A stretch of 64,000 bases of DNA from Dipylidium caninum (GCA_017562135.1 QEYB01000921.1:868001-932000); one strand, 5' to 3'; numbered from the stretch's first letter, positions 22,711 through 37,800 are shown. A program made the numbers and translations. The notes: generated from the letters alone by a model not told the origin.

Positions 22711-25700
22711 CTGGGGCTTGCATAGCGACCGCCTCGGTGTCCGCTGCTGATGCGTGGTTGGCTTCGATGTGCGTCTTGTAAATTGTCCGTGTAGTTGTGA
22801 GGCGAGTTTGAAAGGGACGAGTCCATTTACTGTGGTTGCTTACTGAAAGGCAAAGGAAGCGCATTCCAGTGAAGCGCCCCAGATTGCGTGGCAGGCGCGT
22901 GGGCCGTCAACGACCCTGACACACCCCCCGCATTGTCTACTCTGATCTCCCGCAACCTTCCGCCCCGGTCGCAGCTATGGAAGCAGTTCAACAGGTGATT
23001 TACTCACTACCTGCTCCGTCTTTATCGCAAACGAAAAAGGAAGAACCACCAACTGAGCATCTTGCGTAGGGAAACGTGAGATTTAGTTCGCCTCAGTACC
23101 TCAACGCTGGCGTCAGGGCCTTCTAAAGATCGCTGAGTCGACACTTTGAGGCGGGTATATTGGCTTCCACGTCGTATCCACACCTTCGGAGGACTGGGAA
23201 CGTCAACCGCAGCATTCCCGACTGCTCAAGAAGCAAGTGTTTACTTCTCCTGGCCTGTTGAGGGACTTCTTGACTGACTATCATTTTAGGAATGTTTCGG
23301 CGGTACTTGTAATGAAGGTGGTGACACAAATGGCCTACACTTAAGACAGTTGGTGGTGAAAGGAATGGTGCAGGCGGAGTGGAGTTCCAGAGAATGCCTC
23401 AATTTATGCCTCCTCCTAGCGTCCCATCAAACGCCTTCGCTGGCTAATCGGTGGCCTCCGATTCAACGGGACGGGTGGCCTTCGTTTAGCACTATATTTC
23501 AACGGTCAGATTGGCGACTTTCCCAGGCGACCGGCTACCGCCACCACCACTCTCCCACACTCCACAGGCCCCGCTTCACACGAGCCTCGGAGACAAATAA
23601 CCGCTTGGCATGTGGGATGCGGCCAAGGTGCGGTAGACCAAGGACGAGTGATGAGGGGTAACGACGTAACTCGATAGAATTTTAAGAGATCACGTTGGGC
23701 GGTGGCCAGAAATGGGAGGGTGCTGGGTCTTATGGTGATCACCTCGCATTTAATGGGGCAGTCAGAGGGAAGCCTTTTCTATTCCGTCCCCCTCCCTTGA
23801 AACGGACAATTCCTCGGCGCCATCGCGGAAAAGAGGCGGGGGAGGATTAGACAATGGCCGTTAAATATGTCCTCGCAGCCACCTTTTTTCCGACTTTTCG
23901 TCGCGCCTCGCTGGCTCTCGTTAGCTGAGGGACGCCACCACCGCCAAGTCGTGCGGCTCTTTCTACGACATTTGCTACTGACCACACGCACGTCAGTAGC
24001 CTCGGAGGAGAAGACTATGAAAATGGTGGAATTCACTTCGACAAGTTCCCCTCCTCGAATGACGGTATGGGCAACCAACGACGGCGTCTGGTCCGCCGAC
24101 TCCTTGAGATGCCCCACTCCCGTTCTCCGGGCGAAGGTGTGGCTCATTTGTGGTCTGCGTCCTTCTTCCCGGACCGCCAACATCACCGCCTTCCCGATTC
24201 ATCATGAGCAGGCTCCAACTTATGTTTGTCATGCTCATTCTGTGGCCTGTTGGCGAGGCGATGGCGGCGGTAAACACCGAATCCTACGACCTTCGGTAGT
24301 ACCTTAATAATTCACCACCAGTCACATGTGTGGTAAATGGGTCACTTTGTCAACAGAGTTTAACGTGAGTGACAAAAAGAAGCCACGAGTTGGTAAGGTT
24401 AGTGGGAGTCCTTCCAACTCCGACTGGTTGTCCGCCGACAAACAACGCAGGCAAGTCGGTTGGCAGGAGGAGGAGAAGGCGCGGACGAGCTCACCGCACC
24501 TCACTCGGATGACGCTGTGACACCGACTTTCAAGATACAGGAGTTGCGATGCCTGATTCGGGAGGAAAGTTGAGCGCTCCATGGCCCCCTTCCACAACCG
24601 ACCTGCCATGGCAAAATGGCCGGTGAATGCCGAACATAAAAGCCACCATCACTCCAGCCATAAACTGATCAAAGTCGCAAATTCCAGTGGCAATGTTATT
24701 AGACATGTCATGGAGGGCGCGGCGGCCCTCGGTGCCTCCCAAATCCCTGACGACGTGGCAACGGACTGGTCGAAGGGCCGCTCCCGCGGTCCGCCAGTTT
24801 ACGGACCTGGTGAGCAGTGAGTCCAACGTAGGCCACTTTCGAGTGCCACCGGCACTTCTGGGACAAGGAGGTGCTTCCAGATGTCACGGAGGCAGAGCAA
24901 GAACTGCCAAATACGCATCAATTGTTTTGTCTGGAGGCAATTTGGCGCAAGACAAAAGGGGAATTCCGAGGAAGAAGATGGGAGACTCTCTGTTCATTGA
25001 AATAATAAACGTCCACCTCCACTTTAGTGGAAGAACTACGCGTATCAACGTCTCCGTCTCCCTGTCGAAAATCCCCTGCTCCTCGAAGCTGTGTGCATCT
25101 ATCTGCCCTGGTGGTGTAAGAAGAAAAGCCGGCAAAATAATATGTGATGTTTGTGTTTGTGTCTGCACACCAATTAGGCTAATTACAAGTCGCGAAGGAC
25201 TGCTTTTTCCCAGCATCGCGTCTCCCAACCCCCAGTCACCTCTTCCAACATTGGCATTTGATTGCGACTTAACCTCTACGTCGTAGTCGGGCAATTCTTC
25301 AGTCCTCGTAGACGGGAATTCGCCCCGCCTTCGGACGATAGGCGCCATGTAACTTCGGACGACGTGGCCTGCAAGAGCGCCAGCCGACAAACAGACGCTT
25401 TTGTGGTCGTTAATGCCCTGTACGAGGTGGCGGAGTCGATCACTCGGACGGCCTTCCTTAGCGTCGAGAAGGCCAAAGCCTGTGCCACTGGCCGGAGAGT
25501 TACAGTCAGAGCAAATTCACTGAGACGTGGAGACAACGTCCGCCTGCTTTAGGGGAATGGGGTTAGGGGACAGCGGCCGTGATTAAGTGCACCTCGCCTT
25601 TAGCATTCAGCGGCCTCGTCCCCCTCCCTCCGGAGGTTGGAGGTGACATTTCGGAGGACCATACTTCGAAGAAAGGATGGCATTTTACAAATTACCTGCA

Positions 25701-28700
25701 ATAGCAGAAGCAGCAACAACAGCAGTTGGGACATTTGGGTCAGCATTTATCATTTAGCCAGTTATAACGCATTATTTTATGAAAGAGAAAAAAAGAACAA
25801 GGCATTCTCCCAGCCGTCCTTTGAAGATGCAGAAAACAACGTTGCCAGTTCACTTCATCTTCTTCAGGCGGTCGCCCACATTCCTTATCACCCGTCCCAT
25901 CGCCTAACTCATAATTATAAGGTTAATTGGCGCTAGTGTCCAACGCTTTCTCCTCCTCTCCTCGCCTTAGGGCCAAAGGGATGGAGTGAAAACGAATTTG
26001 CCACTGCCTCTCTCTCCCCTTTCCCATTCTGCAGGGGTCATTCAGCTCCACGGTGAAAGAGGCTGTTGCCCATTGGTTCCGGCGGACTCCGGAGCTCGCC
26101 GCCTGGGAAAAGAGTCGAGAGCGGTCCCACCGTGGCGCACGCATGCGAATGCAGTTGGGCGAACTCACCGATATCATCTTTTTTTAATTGTACCTTCGCC
26201 TTTCGACCCATTAAATTTCTCATGAGATCGTAAAACTCGGTAGAAGGGAGAGGAGAGGAAGAATTTGCACTTCTTTTAGCCACCCACCTCGCGCCTGCCC
26301 CCTGCCGCCCGCCGCCCGCCTCCCGCCTCCCGCCTCCTTCCTCCTGCCTTCCAAACGCACCTACGGGGGGAAGGGGGAAGTGGGAGGGCGCCGTAGAAGA
26401 CAGCGCAGAGGCCATTTTTCCACTGGGGACGCCTCGATTAGGTGTCACGTCAACGTGAACCGGTCGGAGCTCCTCAGTCACTCTTTGGAGTGGATAAGGA
26501 AGGCTTGACGGTGTTTTCAATGCGAGTGTGTGTTTCGTCTGATCTCATTTCGCCCATTTTGATCCTCCACCACTCTGCTCTCTCCACCAACATGGAGGAG
26601 AGCGCAAAACTAGTGGACCTTCGAGAATCCCATCAAACAAATGCTTACGTCGAGCAGAACTGAGAGAGGAGGCATCCGAAGGCGAGAAGGAAGGGAGAAA
26701 GTAGAGTAGAGACGATCGGTGACTTACTCACCCGCGATTTCATCAAAACAAACCTTCAAGTTGGCATTCTTTTACAACCCACAATAGTTGTAACTTTTAT
26801 GCCATCGTTACCGTCTCAGGAAGTTAACAGTTCCCTTCTAAACGGGAAAGTTTGCGATCAAAAACTCCACTTTTCGGCACGAAACACAGGAAAGAGGTGA
26901 AAGTGATCACTCGAGCGCAGTGTGAACCGATGGACTTTGCTATTGCAAGGGGGGCCGGGGGAGCCGACGCCCAATAAAACCGCCGTCTTGGCCCTTTTCC
27001 TTCTTGGAGGAGGGCAAAGGCCTCCAACACGTCCAAGCCTTGTCCTCTTCCTCCGGATTCCTCGCCCTCACCTGAACAGACTGCGTGTGGGCTTACTGGT
27101 GTAACGTCGAGAAGCGAGCTGGCCTGCGGGGATGTGGTGAGCAGAAACGACAAGCGCTGACAGGCGGGACGTCAGTGAGCCGCGGAAGCAGATGTCGTAA
27201 GACGTGGAGCGCGATGGTCATATGGGAACTCCGTATGGCGTTGTTATGGTCAAAATGCAGTTTGGAAACCGCCTCGCTGCTTACTCCACTCATTATGCCA
27301 ACAAATGATCATTTTGGTTGGGTTGAGATGAAGAAAAAATTTCGCCCACTGGCATCCCATTTAACATTCTTTCCAGCAATTAACTGTTGGCGCTTCCATT
27401 TCCTGCCCTACCCAACTTCCGTGGGAGTTGAGTCCACTAAAAACTGATTCTCACCCAGATCTGTCGCGTCAACTTCCGACTCAGGAGTCCCCGCTTCAAC
27501 GCACCACCGTGGTTCACCGCTCCCCGCCCCACTTTCCCTGCCCCTTTCCACAGCTTCGTGTCCACCCACGCCCCCACGGCTAACACAGGGCTTCTCCACG
27601 GCCGAGATTCGTCGATGATGTCAACTGTTCCACGCCTTCGTGGAGATCGACGGACTTCTCACTTGTAGGGTGCTGTTTTTCAAAGCTAAATCAGACCTGG
27701 AAGTTCGTAAAGCCGTAAAAACTGCTTTTCATTTTTAGTTGAGAGGGCAAATTCTCACGCCCGAGTCGCCTGGAAGTATGTTGACTCGAATGATTGTATC
27801 TTCTCATTTCAAAGGTGTTAAATGCAGGGGAAAAAGTTCGGAGTCTCCGGGCGAGGCATAATCTTTACGAGTACACAATCAGATGTTTCAATCCTCCGAC
27901 AGTAAGACGATTGTTTACGAATAGGCTTTACACAGTGAAATATGGGGGAGTTATTCTCTCGCTATTACTGCCCGCGTTCTGTTTCACGAGATGTAACTTC
28001 CGACAAAATGGGCGTGTAGAGGCGAGAGGGCGGCCGGGCGGGAGGGCGGGCAGGAGGGAGGAATTTGAGCTTGTCGCCCTAAAGTTGGCTTTTTTGCGTG
28101 GACACTCACGGTGACGCGATGAGGAGGGGAGAACGGGGCCAATGAGTCGCATCTCGTTCCTACCTGTCCCCAAAGAGGGAAATGAGGTCGGAGAAAGAGG
28201 AGCGAGTCTTATGGCGGTGTTTTCGGCGAGTTGAACGGGAGTCCCCAATTCAGCCGTGACCTTCAGGTGCACTTTGCGACGGTGACAAGGTCGGAGGGCA
28301 ACTTGGGGACGTGGCAATGTGATTGGCGGAGGGCGTGGGGAGAGTATGAGTATAACCTTAGCACAGGAAGACGCATTACTTTACCAATGGGGAGTTTATT
28401 GCCACATAAGAGGACGAGGAGAGTGGCGTGGAAGCACACACGAAAGGGCACTGGCGTAGCGTGCGGTTCGGGGAGAGGGCCAAACCACTCACAATCTTAA
28501 TGAGGACGGCAAATTTCGATAAAAGGCGGTGGGGCTCGTCTGGCCACTTCAGCTAAAGGGCACACCCTAGGCCGAATGGACAAATTTTAATTAACTGCCC
28601 ACACACAAGAACACACCTTTCGCCAAGTCATGGCTCGGGGCAATTAGATGCAGAACACCTCGTAACGAAGGTAGTTTAATAGACGCCCTCCGTCGTGTGC

Positions 28701-30302
28701 GTCTTCATGCCTCGGACGTCCCATCCACCCCAAAGAGAGCATTTGAGTCACGGTGGTGTTGACGTGTTAGACAGGAATGGGCGATGGGACAGGCGGAAGG
28801 CGGAGCGGAGGAAGTTGGCGGCGGACCAAGCGAGCGCCACAAAGGAAACCCCTATTACACCGCTTTTTCATCCCTCGGCGCTTGGACAGATGGGATATGG
28901 ACGAGGCGATTGTCGGGTTCCATTCACGCCTCGCATTATTTGCGAGAGGAGACCTAAACTAACTCCTCTGTGGCCGCTGTATTTACATTACTTAACCTTA
29001 TTTCATCAAACCAAAACTCTTCTTGATGGCCAACAATCTTCTGCATGCTCTTCTTCCTCAAGCTATTCAATGGAAGACCATTTTAATTGTCCGTTGAAGG
29101 CGCTTCGGCGTCCACACAGGGCGAGCGAGAAGGCGACAAGTCAGTTGAGAGAACATTAAATGGGTAGGGGCAAATCGCCATTTTCGACTTCTAAGCGTTT
29201 TTCTTCAAATTAGCGACCACTGTGTTCTGTCCGAACCGGAGTGATGGTCAAAAAAGAGGGTCGGTGAAAAAGTGTGAAAATAGTCTAACGCGGCACTTCC
29301 CCCGCTGCCAGCCCGCCCGCCCCAGGCCCCACCGTCCTTCGCTGCTGGCCTCCCGTCTCTCGGCCCTTCCACCACCTTCAGTGCGCCACAATGTCGTGTT
29401 GGCACCGATTATTACGAGTCTGGCAAAAAGGTGGATTGCTGTAAACAGCCGGCAGAAAGTGTGGTCCTTGTTAAAATTACGCCTCTGTAATGTGTGACGT
29501 GTAACAAGTGAAATAGACCGGCGAACTAAGCCTTTGATGGGCCGTTTCTGGCAGAATGCAACCTGAGCGTCAGTTGTTCCTCCTCAGTGGTCATGGAATT
29601 TGGCCGTCATCGTCGCGCCACACAAACTCTTCCCCTCCGAGGTGGGCAACACTCCTGTCACAGTGCTGGGAAAAATCTCCTCAATAAATCAGTTTACGGT
29701 GCTCTCAGCCGCCTCCGACGTCTTCGTCCAACACACTGAATCCCCTCAGCAACGGTGTCTCCGGTGCGTGTGAGTGGGGAGGCAATTGCACCCACCTCCC
29801 CATTAATCTAAATCGTCTACCACATTTTAATTTAACTACCAGTTAATTCCATATGACATTGAGAGAAGTTGTCGTTGTTCCGCGCTCCAAAAGAAAAAAG
29901 TGTCACATTAGTTTAGTGGAGCTCTCTGAGGAAACACCCACAACAATTGCCGCGTTTGACGTTAGACTGTGTGAAGTTCTTTTCAAGCCGCCAGGAAGCA
30001 GAGGGCAAACTGCCAGAACTCACGGAAGACAACACTTTTGCATGCGATGGCGACAGCGGCTTCAAAGGTCAGGTCAGCCGACCCGAGGATCGCACCCGCA
30101 GTCGTGGTATCCGACTTCAAGTGGATTCCGCAGCACGCGGACCGCCTCCTCCTCCTCCTCCCCTTAACTGACCAGCGACTTTAAACTCACAGACTGCAGA
30201 GCTAATGGCCTCCATAAAGATCTTCATTTGACTTCGTTTAAAGTATACATAAACAACAAGACCTGCTCGTTCTAGCTCCGCGATGGTTGTTGAGGACGGG
30301 AC

Positions 30303-30340
30303 GAGGCGGGGCGGAGCGAGGCGGAGCGGGGCGGAGCCGG
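30303..30340. repeat. tandem GC-box-like decamers
   Basis: Four successive copies of a GAGGCGGAGC / GGGGCGGAGC type unit, alternating between the two forms. GGGGCGG is the core of Sp/KLF zinc-finger binding sites. No gene start is visible beside it, so promoter function is unproven. Confidence 0.55.
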
Positions 30341-30853
30341 AGGTGGCATGAAGATGCGCATGAGAGTGTAGGGCAGGGTAGGTCTTTCTTGTTAATTAAA
30401 TAAAATGGACAATTCCTGATGGAATTGTTTTTTTACTCTACTCCCGAGGCTCATTAAAGTGTTAATATTAAAATCTTGTTTCCTGTTTTACAAGAAGAAG
30501 CAGTGGAGAGGGAAAAGAGGAGCCTTGCCTGATGTGTTGATGTAATCAAGTGCCTGGTCACTTGACCATAGTGTCCACGAGGTGCGGAAGGGGAAAATGC
30601 CCATCTCCGCCATTAACACTCCGTTAATGGTGGCTTTTAATGCTGGACCGGTGTTTTTTTTATGTCAAATATTAACCGTTTTATTTGCTAGGTGGAGAAA
30701 CGCTCAGCTCCAGTCAGGAGCGTTTGTCGCATGGTCTTATCCACCTTACGTCTGGTGAAAAGTTGGACGAGTTGTGGGGGCGGAAGAAGAGGAGGCAGAA
30801 CGGAACGCAGCGGAGAGGTGGGGCGGAAGAGTTGCTTTTGGCGGGAGGCCTCA

Positions 30854-30880
30854 CCGCCCCGCCCCGCCCCGCCCCGCCCC
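30854..30880 (-). other. candidate G-quadruplex motif
   Basis: Five consecutive C-runs of four or more, separated by single G, on the plus strand, so the minus strand has five G-runs with one-base loops. Tracts of this regularity fold readily into G-quadruplexes by general rules. It lies 500 bp from the GC-box repeat, and together they may mark a CpG-rich regulatory element. Confidence 0.6.
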
Positions 30881-31298
30881 CATTGCGGCGGAAAAAGGAA
30901 GACGGCACTTTTACTGCCAGCGGAACATCCAAACTGCATCGACTGTGCCCCCGTCACTCATTCGTACATGCATACGCCCCTTTTTGGTAAAACTTTTACG
31001 ATGTGCCCCCCGGGGATGGAGGCCTTATCACCTCAGGAGCATCGGCGCCAGCACCGACATGACACCGAATGGCTGAACGCGACGCCAAGGAGGAGGTGGA
31101 GCGGGCGGAGGAGGAGGAGTGGGTTGGCTGGTCAGAACGCGAGTCAAAGATGGATCTTGCAGATACGTCGGGGCGAGGAGTTTTTGCCCGTGGCCAAATG
31201 GCAGCCCCATTTCTGACAGGCGCTCATCTCCCACATTTTGGCGGGTAATCAACGACGCCAATCTGCTTACGACTGCACTTCACTACTCTGTCGGATCA

Positions 31299-31324
31299 CT
31301 CTCTCTCTCTCTCTCTCTCTCTCT
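31299..31324. repeat. (CT)13 microsatellite
   Basis: Uninterrupted CT dinucleotide run in noncoding sequence. Confidence 0.95.
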
Positions 31325-32285
31325 CCCCCTCTCGGTTGCCTCGTTGATATTCTCCCTTTCCACAGATTAGAGCTTTCTTCCTCGTGGATGAAAAGATGCA
31401 CCAAGCTCCACCCCGTCTAACACGTGGACCCATCGGCCGTGGCGCCGTTCCCATCAAATATTCAGGGCCACTTTTCCGCTCGGAGGTAGGCTGCTGGGCC
31501 GAAAAAGTCTGACGGAGACACATTTAGACGACCGCCAGAGATCAGACTTCGTCATAAGGACGAGGGCAGAGCGGAGGGAAGGCGTGAGGAGAGGCGAGGA
31601 GAGGAGAAGAGCGCCTCGACTCGTGCGCTCATGCCAAATGGGCAAAACTCCGCTGGAGAGGATATGAGCACCTCCATATCATTTGCCCTCAAATGCGCCG
31701 ACTAATTTAAGTATTGTCCCCAACAAAGCTGCTGGCGCCAAAGTAATAACCGCCGAGAAAATAGCAATTGAAAGCGAGAACCAAAAGCCTCAGCTAGGGG
31801 ATGGAAGTGGGTTGATGATATAAGAAAACTAAAAGAAGAGAAGCAGGACCCTGCTACCACTAGTTTACGCCACTGGTCGTGATCTGAAGGACCACAACGG
31901 TAGTGAGGCTGTCGACACTCGCGTGGACGTCCCATCCCGAGGGGTTTTGTGGAGGAGACAAACACGCCGACGTGGCGGAGTAGATGAGCCGTTAAGAGGG
32001 CAACTTTTGAGTGCCTCTGATGCTCACAACCCTCATTCAGTGGCTCCTCCTGTGTCTGCGGGCCCGCATGGTCTGCGTTCTCCGACATGGCCGAATGCCA
32101 TCTGCTATGGAAGTCCACCGTGCGCTCCGACTCCATAAACTTGTATCGCTGAGAGCGGAAAGTCTTACCCGGAGTTGGCCTACTCGCAGGCACCTCGGAC
32201 GCGCATGAAATCATACCGTTTTGTGCCAAGTGGAAGACACTTTCACCAACCAACTCGGTCAAAATTTCCACCACACTTCACACAG

Positions 32286-32309
32286 ACACACACACACACA
32301 CACACACAC
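32286..32309. repeat. (CA)12 microsatellite
   Basis: CA run in noncoding sequence, ending at ACGCCC. Confidence 0.93.
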
Positions 32310-34839
32310 GCCCACATTTCAGGGCGAAGCAATTAGTGTCGACGGACCTACTCGAACTCCTATGGTTCGTCTCGTGCTTAATGAACAGTGACATTTTAGT
32401 TTTTTTGAGCACCCTGTCCACTGCGATTAGAACTGATAGGTAGGTTGGACAGTATACTCTGACGGAGAACCTTTTTTTCTGCCATCCCCTGCTACTTGCG
32501 TAGGGGCATCGCCCACCAGTCCGCATCCACCTTGGCCTGGCTGCCACCGCCCCTCACTCGGGCAAAATCCTGCCCGCCGCGAGGGGCTGCAGGGCCACGT
32601 GCCTTTGTGGTGGCAATTTTGCGTCATGATAGTCCTCTTTTTTCTGCCCTACATGAGATCTGCAAATGTCAAGGGAGGCCTGCGCCGCCTAGCCCGACCC
32701 TGCACCACATCTGCTGTCAGTTTGCATCTCTTCTCGGAGGTGGGAGTCTGAAAACGACTTCGAGTCTTTGCCCATGTCCACGGCTGACATGCCTCCTCCA
32801 TCTCCTCCTCCTCCTTCTCCTCCTTCGTGCTCCCATTCGTTCAGAGTCCTCTGCTTTCCTCGGATGAGCCAGAACCGCGTGGGAACGTGTCCACCTGCCC
32901 AACAGCATTTCGACTTGACGAGGAGAAGAGGCTCTTTTTTCCCCACGACTAGTGGTTGTTACATTTCACCGGGCGAGACTGTACCCCCGAGGCCTCTCTG
33001 ACGCCTTCCCCAACTGACAGGTGACTTGTGTCAGGTGCTGCCTCCCTTAAAACGCGCATAAATGCAACCTGACGACGGGGAGGTGGCAAAATACACCATC
33101 GAGGTGGAAGATAACCGGCGCCAGTACGAACAATGGGAAGACTATATTTTTGGCCATTTTGTACGGGTGTTTGTGTATGTGTGTCCCTGCTTGTGTGTGT
33201 GCGTAGTACCTTTTTTATGCCAAAAAGGCTAGCCAAAAGGGCTTCTAAGCCACAGGCTCACACACACGCATCCACTGGCGGTGGGTTGAAATGTCATGCC
33301 GACTTGGGAGCTCAGATTGCGCACCTTCCAGCCTCTGCTGAGACTGTAACATCCACTCAACTTTGCCCACACGATGGCCACATTCCTGCCCTATTTCCGC
33401 TCTTGGCGCGGCCTTCGAGACGCGGTCTCCTACGCCCGAACCGAATGCCTCGGCGCGACGAGAAGCAGGCAGACGCGGAGCGAAGGCTTAAGGCACAGAC
33501 TTCGAGGGAGGCTGCGACGCGGGTACAAAGATTTCGCATACGATGGCCAAATTCCCCTCCGCCAAGACAGGCGGGCTTCGCGGAGTTGCGTCGAAAAAGT
33601 CCACGCCTCTCTCAATTTGATTACTCAACAAAAAGCGCGACTTTTTTTCAAAGCCATAAGCGTCCACTAAGATTAGGCCTATTTTCTACCGACTTTCTCA
33701 AGCTCAAGTGAGTGACCTGAGGTTTGCCCGACTGGAGACACGAGGCGAGCTCTCCAGCCCCCGCAGTTTATACGCCCACTTTGGCGGCATGACCGCGCGC
33801 TCTCAGCCGCCCAGTGCCTCTGCGCCTCATTACTAATGAATGCTGTTTCACAATGGCCCGACTCAAAGGAAGTCTTGAGGCGCCTCCACTCTCTGCCCGG
33901 GGGCCTCGACAGCCAGTCTGCTTGCCCGAGGGAAATCCAACTACTGGACCTGCCGCTGTCCGAGTCCACTCGCTTGTCCGCCGGACAATTGAGCCTGCGG
34001 CTTCGGTTGCCTCCACCCACTTTGACGATTCCACAAGGTTATAAGGGAAAGTTGACAATCTGAGGCCCTCAGTTGTTACAACTTATGTGTCATGCGAAGC
34101 GCTTCAGCGTCGGTGACAATCATTTCCACCAGTCATATGAGCTGCTGGCGGTAAGTACAAGTTGTGAAAATTCTTGAGTTTGAGACGAAGTAGAAGACGA
34201 CGAGGAAGTGGTCACATCTCCGACAGTCGTCCGAGGCACTCACCGCATTCCGATGGCCGTCTTCATTCACCGAATTCCCGTCTGAACTATTTCGACATAG
34301 CGTCTGGCCTGTCTGCAGCCTCCCAACCCTTTCTGCATGCTAAGACTCTCCTGTCATCTGTATTGCTGACTTATTGCGACTTAGGGGACTGTCTCTGTCA
34401 TCGGAACTATGCATTACTGAGGAGATTTTCACAATTCACCATCGTCTGAAGTTTTCGGTCTCCTTTCTTCGTAGGCTGCGGAGCTGCGCAAAACCAAAAT
34501 AAATAGGCTGGTCGGGAGGGGACGGTTATTAATCGCTTTAGCCCAAAGGACATGAGTCTCACCGGACAAATTACACGTCGTCCGGATCTTAGTGAAGCCG
34601 CGGAGAAGGGCGGGATCCGCTCTCTCCCGCTCTGCCGTGCAGAGGCGAAGGCGTCCGCAGACTTCGGAGCCGCTGGAAGCTCCGCACTCCCACCAACCTT
34701 GTTGTGATGGTCTCCCCACTGCATTGCTTATTCACTTCGCCCGTTTTTATTTTCTTTTCGTTTATAACGATAAAGCGCCTTTCGTCTGCCCGCACACCGG
34801 TGTAACATTTTGTCCGGTGGGGCGCTTTGTACAAGCCTT

Positions 34840-34856
34840 CTCACTCACTCACTCAC
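34840..34856. repeat. (CTCA)4 tetranucleotide repeat
   Basis: Four CTCA units, followed by imperfect CTCT and GCTC units up to about 34880. Confidence 0.85.
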
Positions 34857-37800
34857 CCACTCTCTTGCTCGCTCGCTAGCTTTCTCGTTCTCCCGCCCTC
34901 AAAAGTGGCCTTAACTCCGGTCACGGAGGGAGAGGAGGCGGACTGGGGACTGGGAAGGAGGCCAGGGAGGCGGATTCTCCTCCACTGTTTTCATGCATCA
35001 TTAAAAATTAATCACAGGCTTTTATTACCGTTTCCAAAAAACTCGCCTGCATTTCGATGGTGCATAAATGTTTAACACTCGGTAAAAATTATCCGAGTGT
35101 CACACTCACCAGATCCGCGATTCACGCAGTCCTGCCGGGCACAAGGAGGCGTTGAGATAGGCGATTGGAGTCCTCTAAAATGTCCAAATGAGTTACTAGG
35201 AGTGGTCGTCTATCCGTGCGACGAAGGGGAGATGTTTCCCCGCTCACACGTGTCCCCTTCGGAGGGATGTGCGCCCCCAGGGGGCGTGGCGGACCAAAGA
35301 AAGGCGAGAAGATGCACCTACTTCGTCGGGGGCAAACACTGGGGTATCATTGGAACACACTCACTTGGCTGGGGTAGAAGTATTCCCGCGTTTAGCAATT
35401 ACTTCATGCGAAAACGCGAAGTGGGTAAAATTTTCGGGATACTCAATAAATGGTTACGAGGAAGTTTGGGGTGTCAGGGGCATTTCTTTCTCATCTCGCT
35501 TTACATGCAGTCGGGGGCGAGTGATATCAGCGGTTTGCCATCGTCCTCCTCCCCCCCCCGCCTCGCCTCCCCCTTCCCTCGCTTAACACTTTAGCGTGAA
35601 GGGGGGGGAGGAGTCCACCTTCCCTCGGGTTATCATTCACTTCATTCTGCGGGCAAAATGAACTTGGAACTACCATCTCCTACAGGATTCAGACGTAGAC
35701 GTCCTGATTCTTCCCATCCGTCGGACCGCTGAGGCACACCACTAGGTCCAAGTAACACGTCATGTAGTAAAGAGAGCATGGAGATGACTGGAGTCAGGAA
35801 GAGAGGCACCAAATCCGAAAGTCTTGGAAATCCAAAAGTCTTGGAGGAGGAGGAGGGGACAGATGGACGGCAGATGGAAGGACGGACAGACAGAATAGAA
35901 GAGGATGAATGACATGTGTGTTTTTCACACAACCATGTAATCATAGGAGAGTCGGTAATTAAGAACAGAGTAGGAGCACTTAACGGCGTCCCCTATGTAC
36001 TTCAGGTGGACACCGGAGTGGCTATAAAAGTTTGCACCGCCTCAGCTGCCCCACGACTGCAGTCATGTCAGTCGGCCGAATGGATGGTCGACTGGCCTTG
36101 AAAGGTGGCGTTGAAGCGCGGCGTGTTAACACGCAGCGATGGAGAGCGTCTCGGTGAAATGTAACCGGCGAGAACGCTATCTCGGAGTCGGCGATAAACG
36201 ATTTCGATAAATATAGTACCCGCAAATGGAATGTTTATGACTTGCCTTGGATACGGCATTTACAACATTTGCGGCACTCCATTAGGCAAGTCTTTGAATT
36301 AAGCCCACCTTGACACCTTGCCTCTAATTCGGCGTTTTTATGCGTGGGATAAAAGTATCCCCACACGGTCGCCGTGCTGTCGAGTGCAGGGCACGAGGGC
36401 ACGAGGGTGCGAGGCGATTGGCCCTCCTTCTTCTCTCCACCGAGTCCTTCCGTAGGTGTGTCGTAACTCGGGCGTATCGCCTCCCCACGCAACACTGTTG
36501 TGCCAAGACGAGACGGATCTTGCAACCCTTGTCCCCTTCCCCCTCGACCTCCTCCGTCCACTCCTCCCCTCCCCTCGCCACCGCCGGCAACCGACCCACT
36601 ACCCGGCTCAAGCTCCTTTTTGCCCTTCCCGTGTCTCCCTCTCTCCTCCTCCACCGCGGATACGGCAGTACACTGGAGTTTTGTCCTTTCCGCCTCAGTT
36701 GAGCACGCCGAGGTGTCTGCAACTCACGCACTACAGATTGTCTGATTACCCTCCACGGGACACCATATCCACCGCTATTTATAGGTCAACAAAATGACCA
36801 TATATTTAAGCCCGGCGTTTACGACCTACTTCACGCCAAGTTGAACTGACAGAAAACTCATTTATCTGCCGCAAATGAAACAGGCGTGGACGCATATATA
36901 AACGGCCATTAGCTGTCCAAGTTACTTCGGACTTTAGTGGCATATGAGTGAGAAAAAATTGCCGATATCAATCTTAGGAGGTCACCCTCTACTCCCTCGT
37001 GATGGACCCTACTTCGAAGAGCCTGTTACTCGCTCTCATCAACCTGACACTGACGGGATCGTATACTACTTATTTCTGTCAAAGTACTATATTGCCCGGC
37101 GCTCGTATGATTTATAGTTCGAAGTTGATTGAGCATTTTTCCTCCTATTGGGGCAGGGAATTGTGCAGGAAATGTTGCAGAATGTTCCCACCATCTTAGG
37201 AAAGCAGTTAGTCGGACAAACTTTATGAAATTTTGACCTTTCTTGAGCCGAAAAGCCTTCTTTGTCTTCTCCCGGCAGGTCGTAGTGCTGCTTAGAAAGC
37301 ATTCAAGGAACAAGTGTTGGTGTCATCCTCATTGACCGCCTCCACCCCTGTCCGCCTTCCTTCTGCCTCTCTCCGTGTTGGTAAAAACAAGGGAGTTTGA
37401 TGTATGCCTGTTTGTTATTATCAGACCATAAATCTAACCGCTATTTCTTTCGTCTCTTCCCTCATCTCTCATTTCCAAATTACGTCGTTCGCGATGCTGC
37501 ACCGAGGACCTTAGGCCCAGTAGTAGCCTATTAGGGACCTCAATGCCATCTGTCCGGGTAATCCAGCCCGGGAAAATATGATTGCTACAAGATCAAACGA
37601 AAATCTTCTCGAGCTCTCAGGTGGGAGCTACTCCCGTTGGTGATTCAGCCGATACTCTGAGCTCATTCTTTCCCTTTTCGAATACTTTGAGCCTCATACA
37701 GGGAAAACTCCTATTCCGGTATGGTGTTTAAAGGAAAGCATTCATTAAGCTGGCCGAGTTTAAGTTGACCCCACGTTTTTATTTCAAAGTCGGCTCTTTT

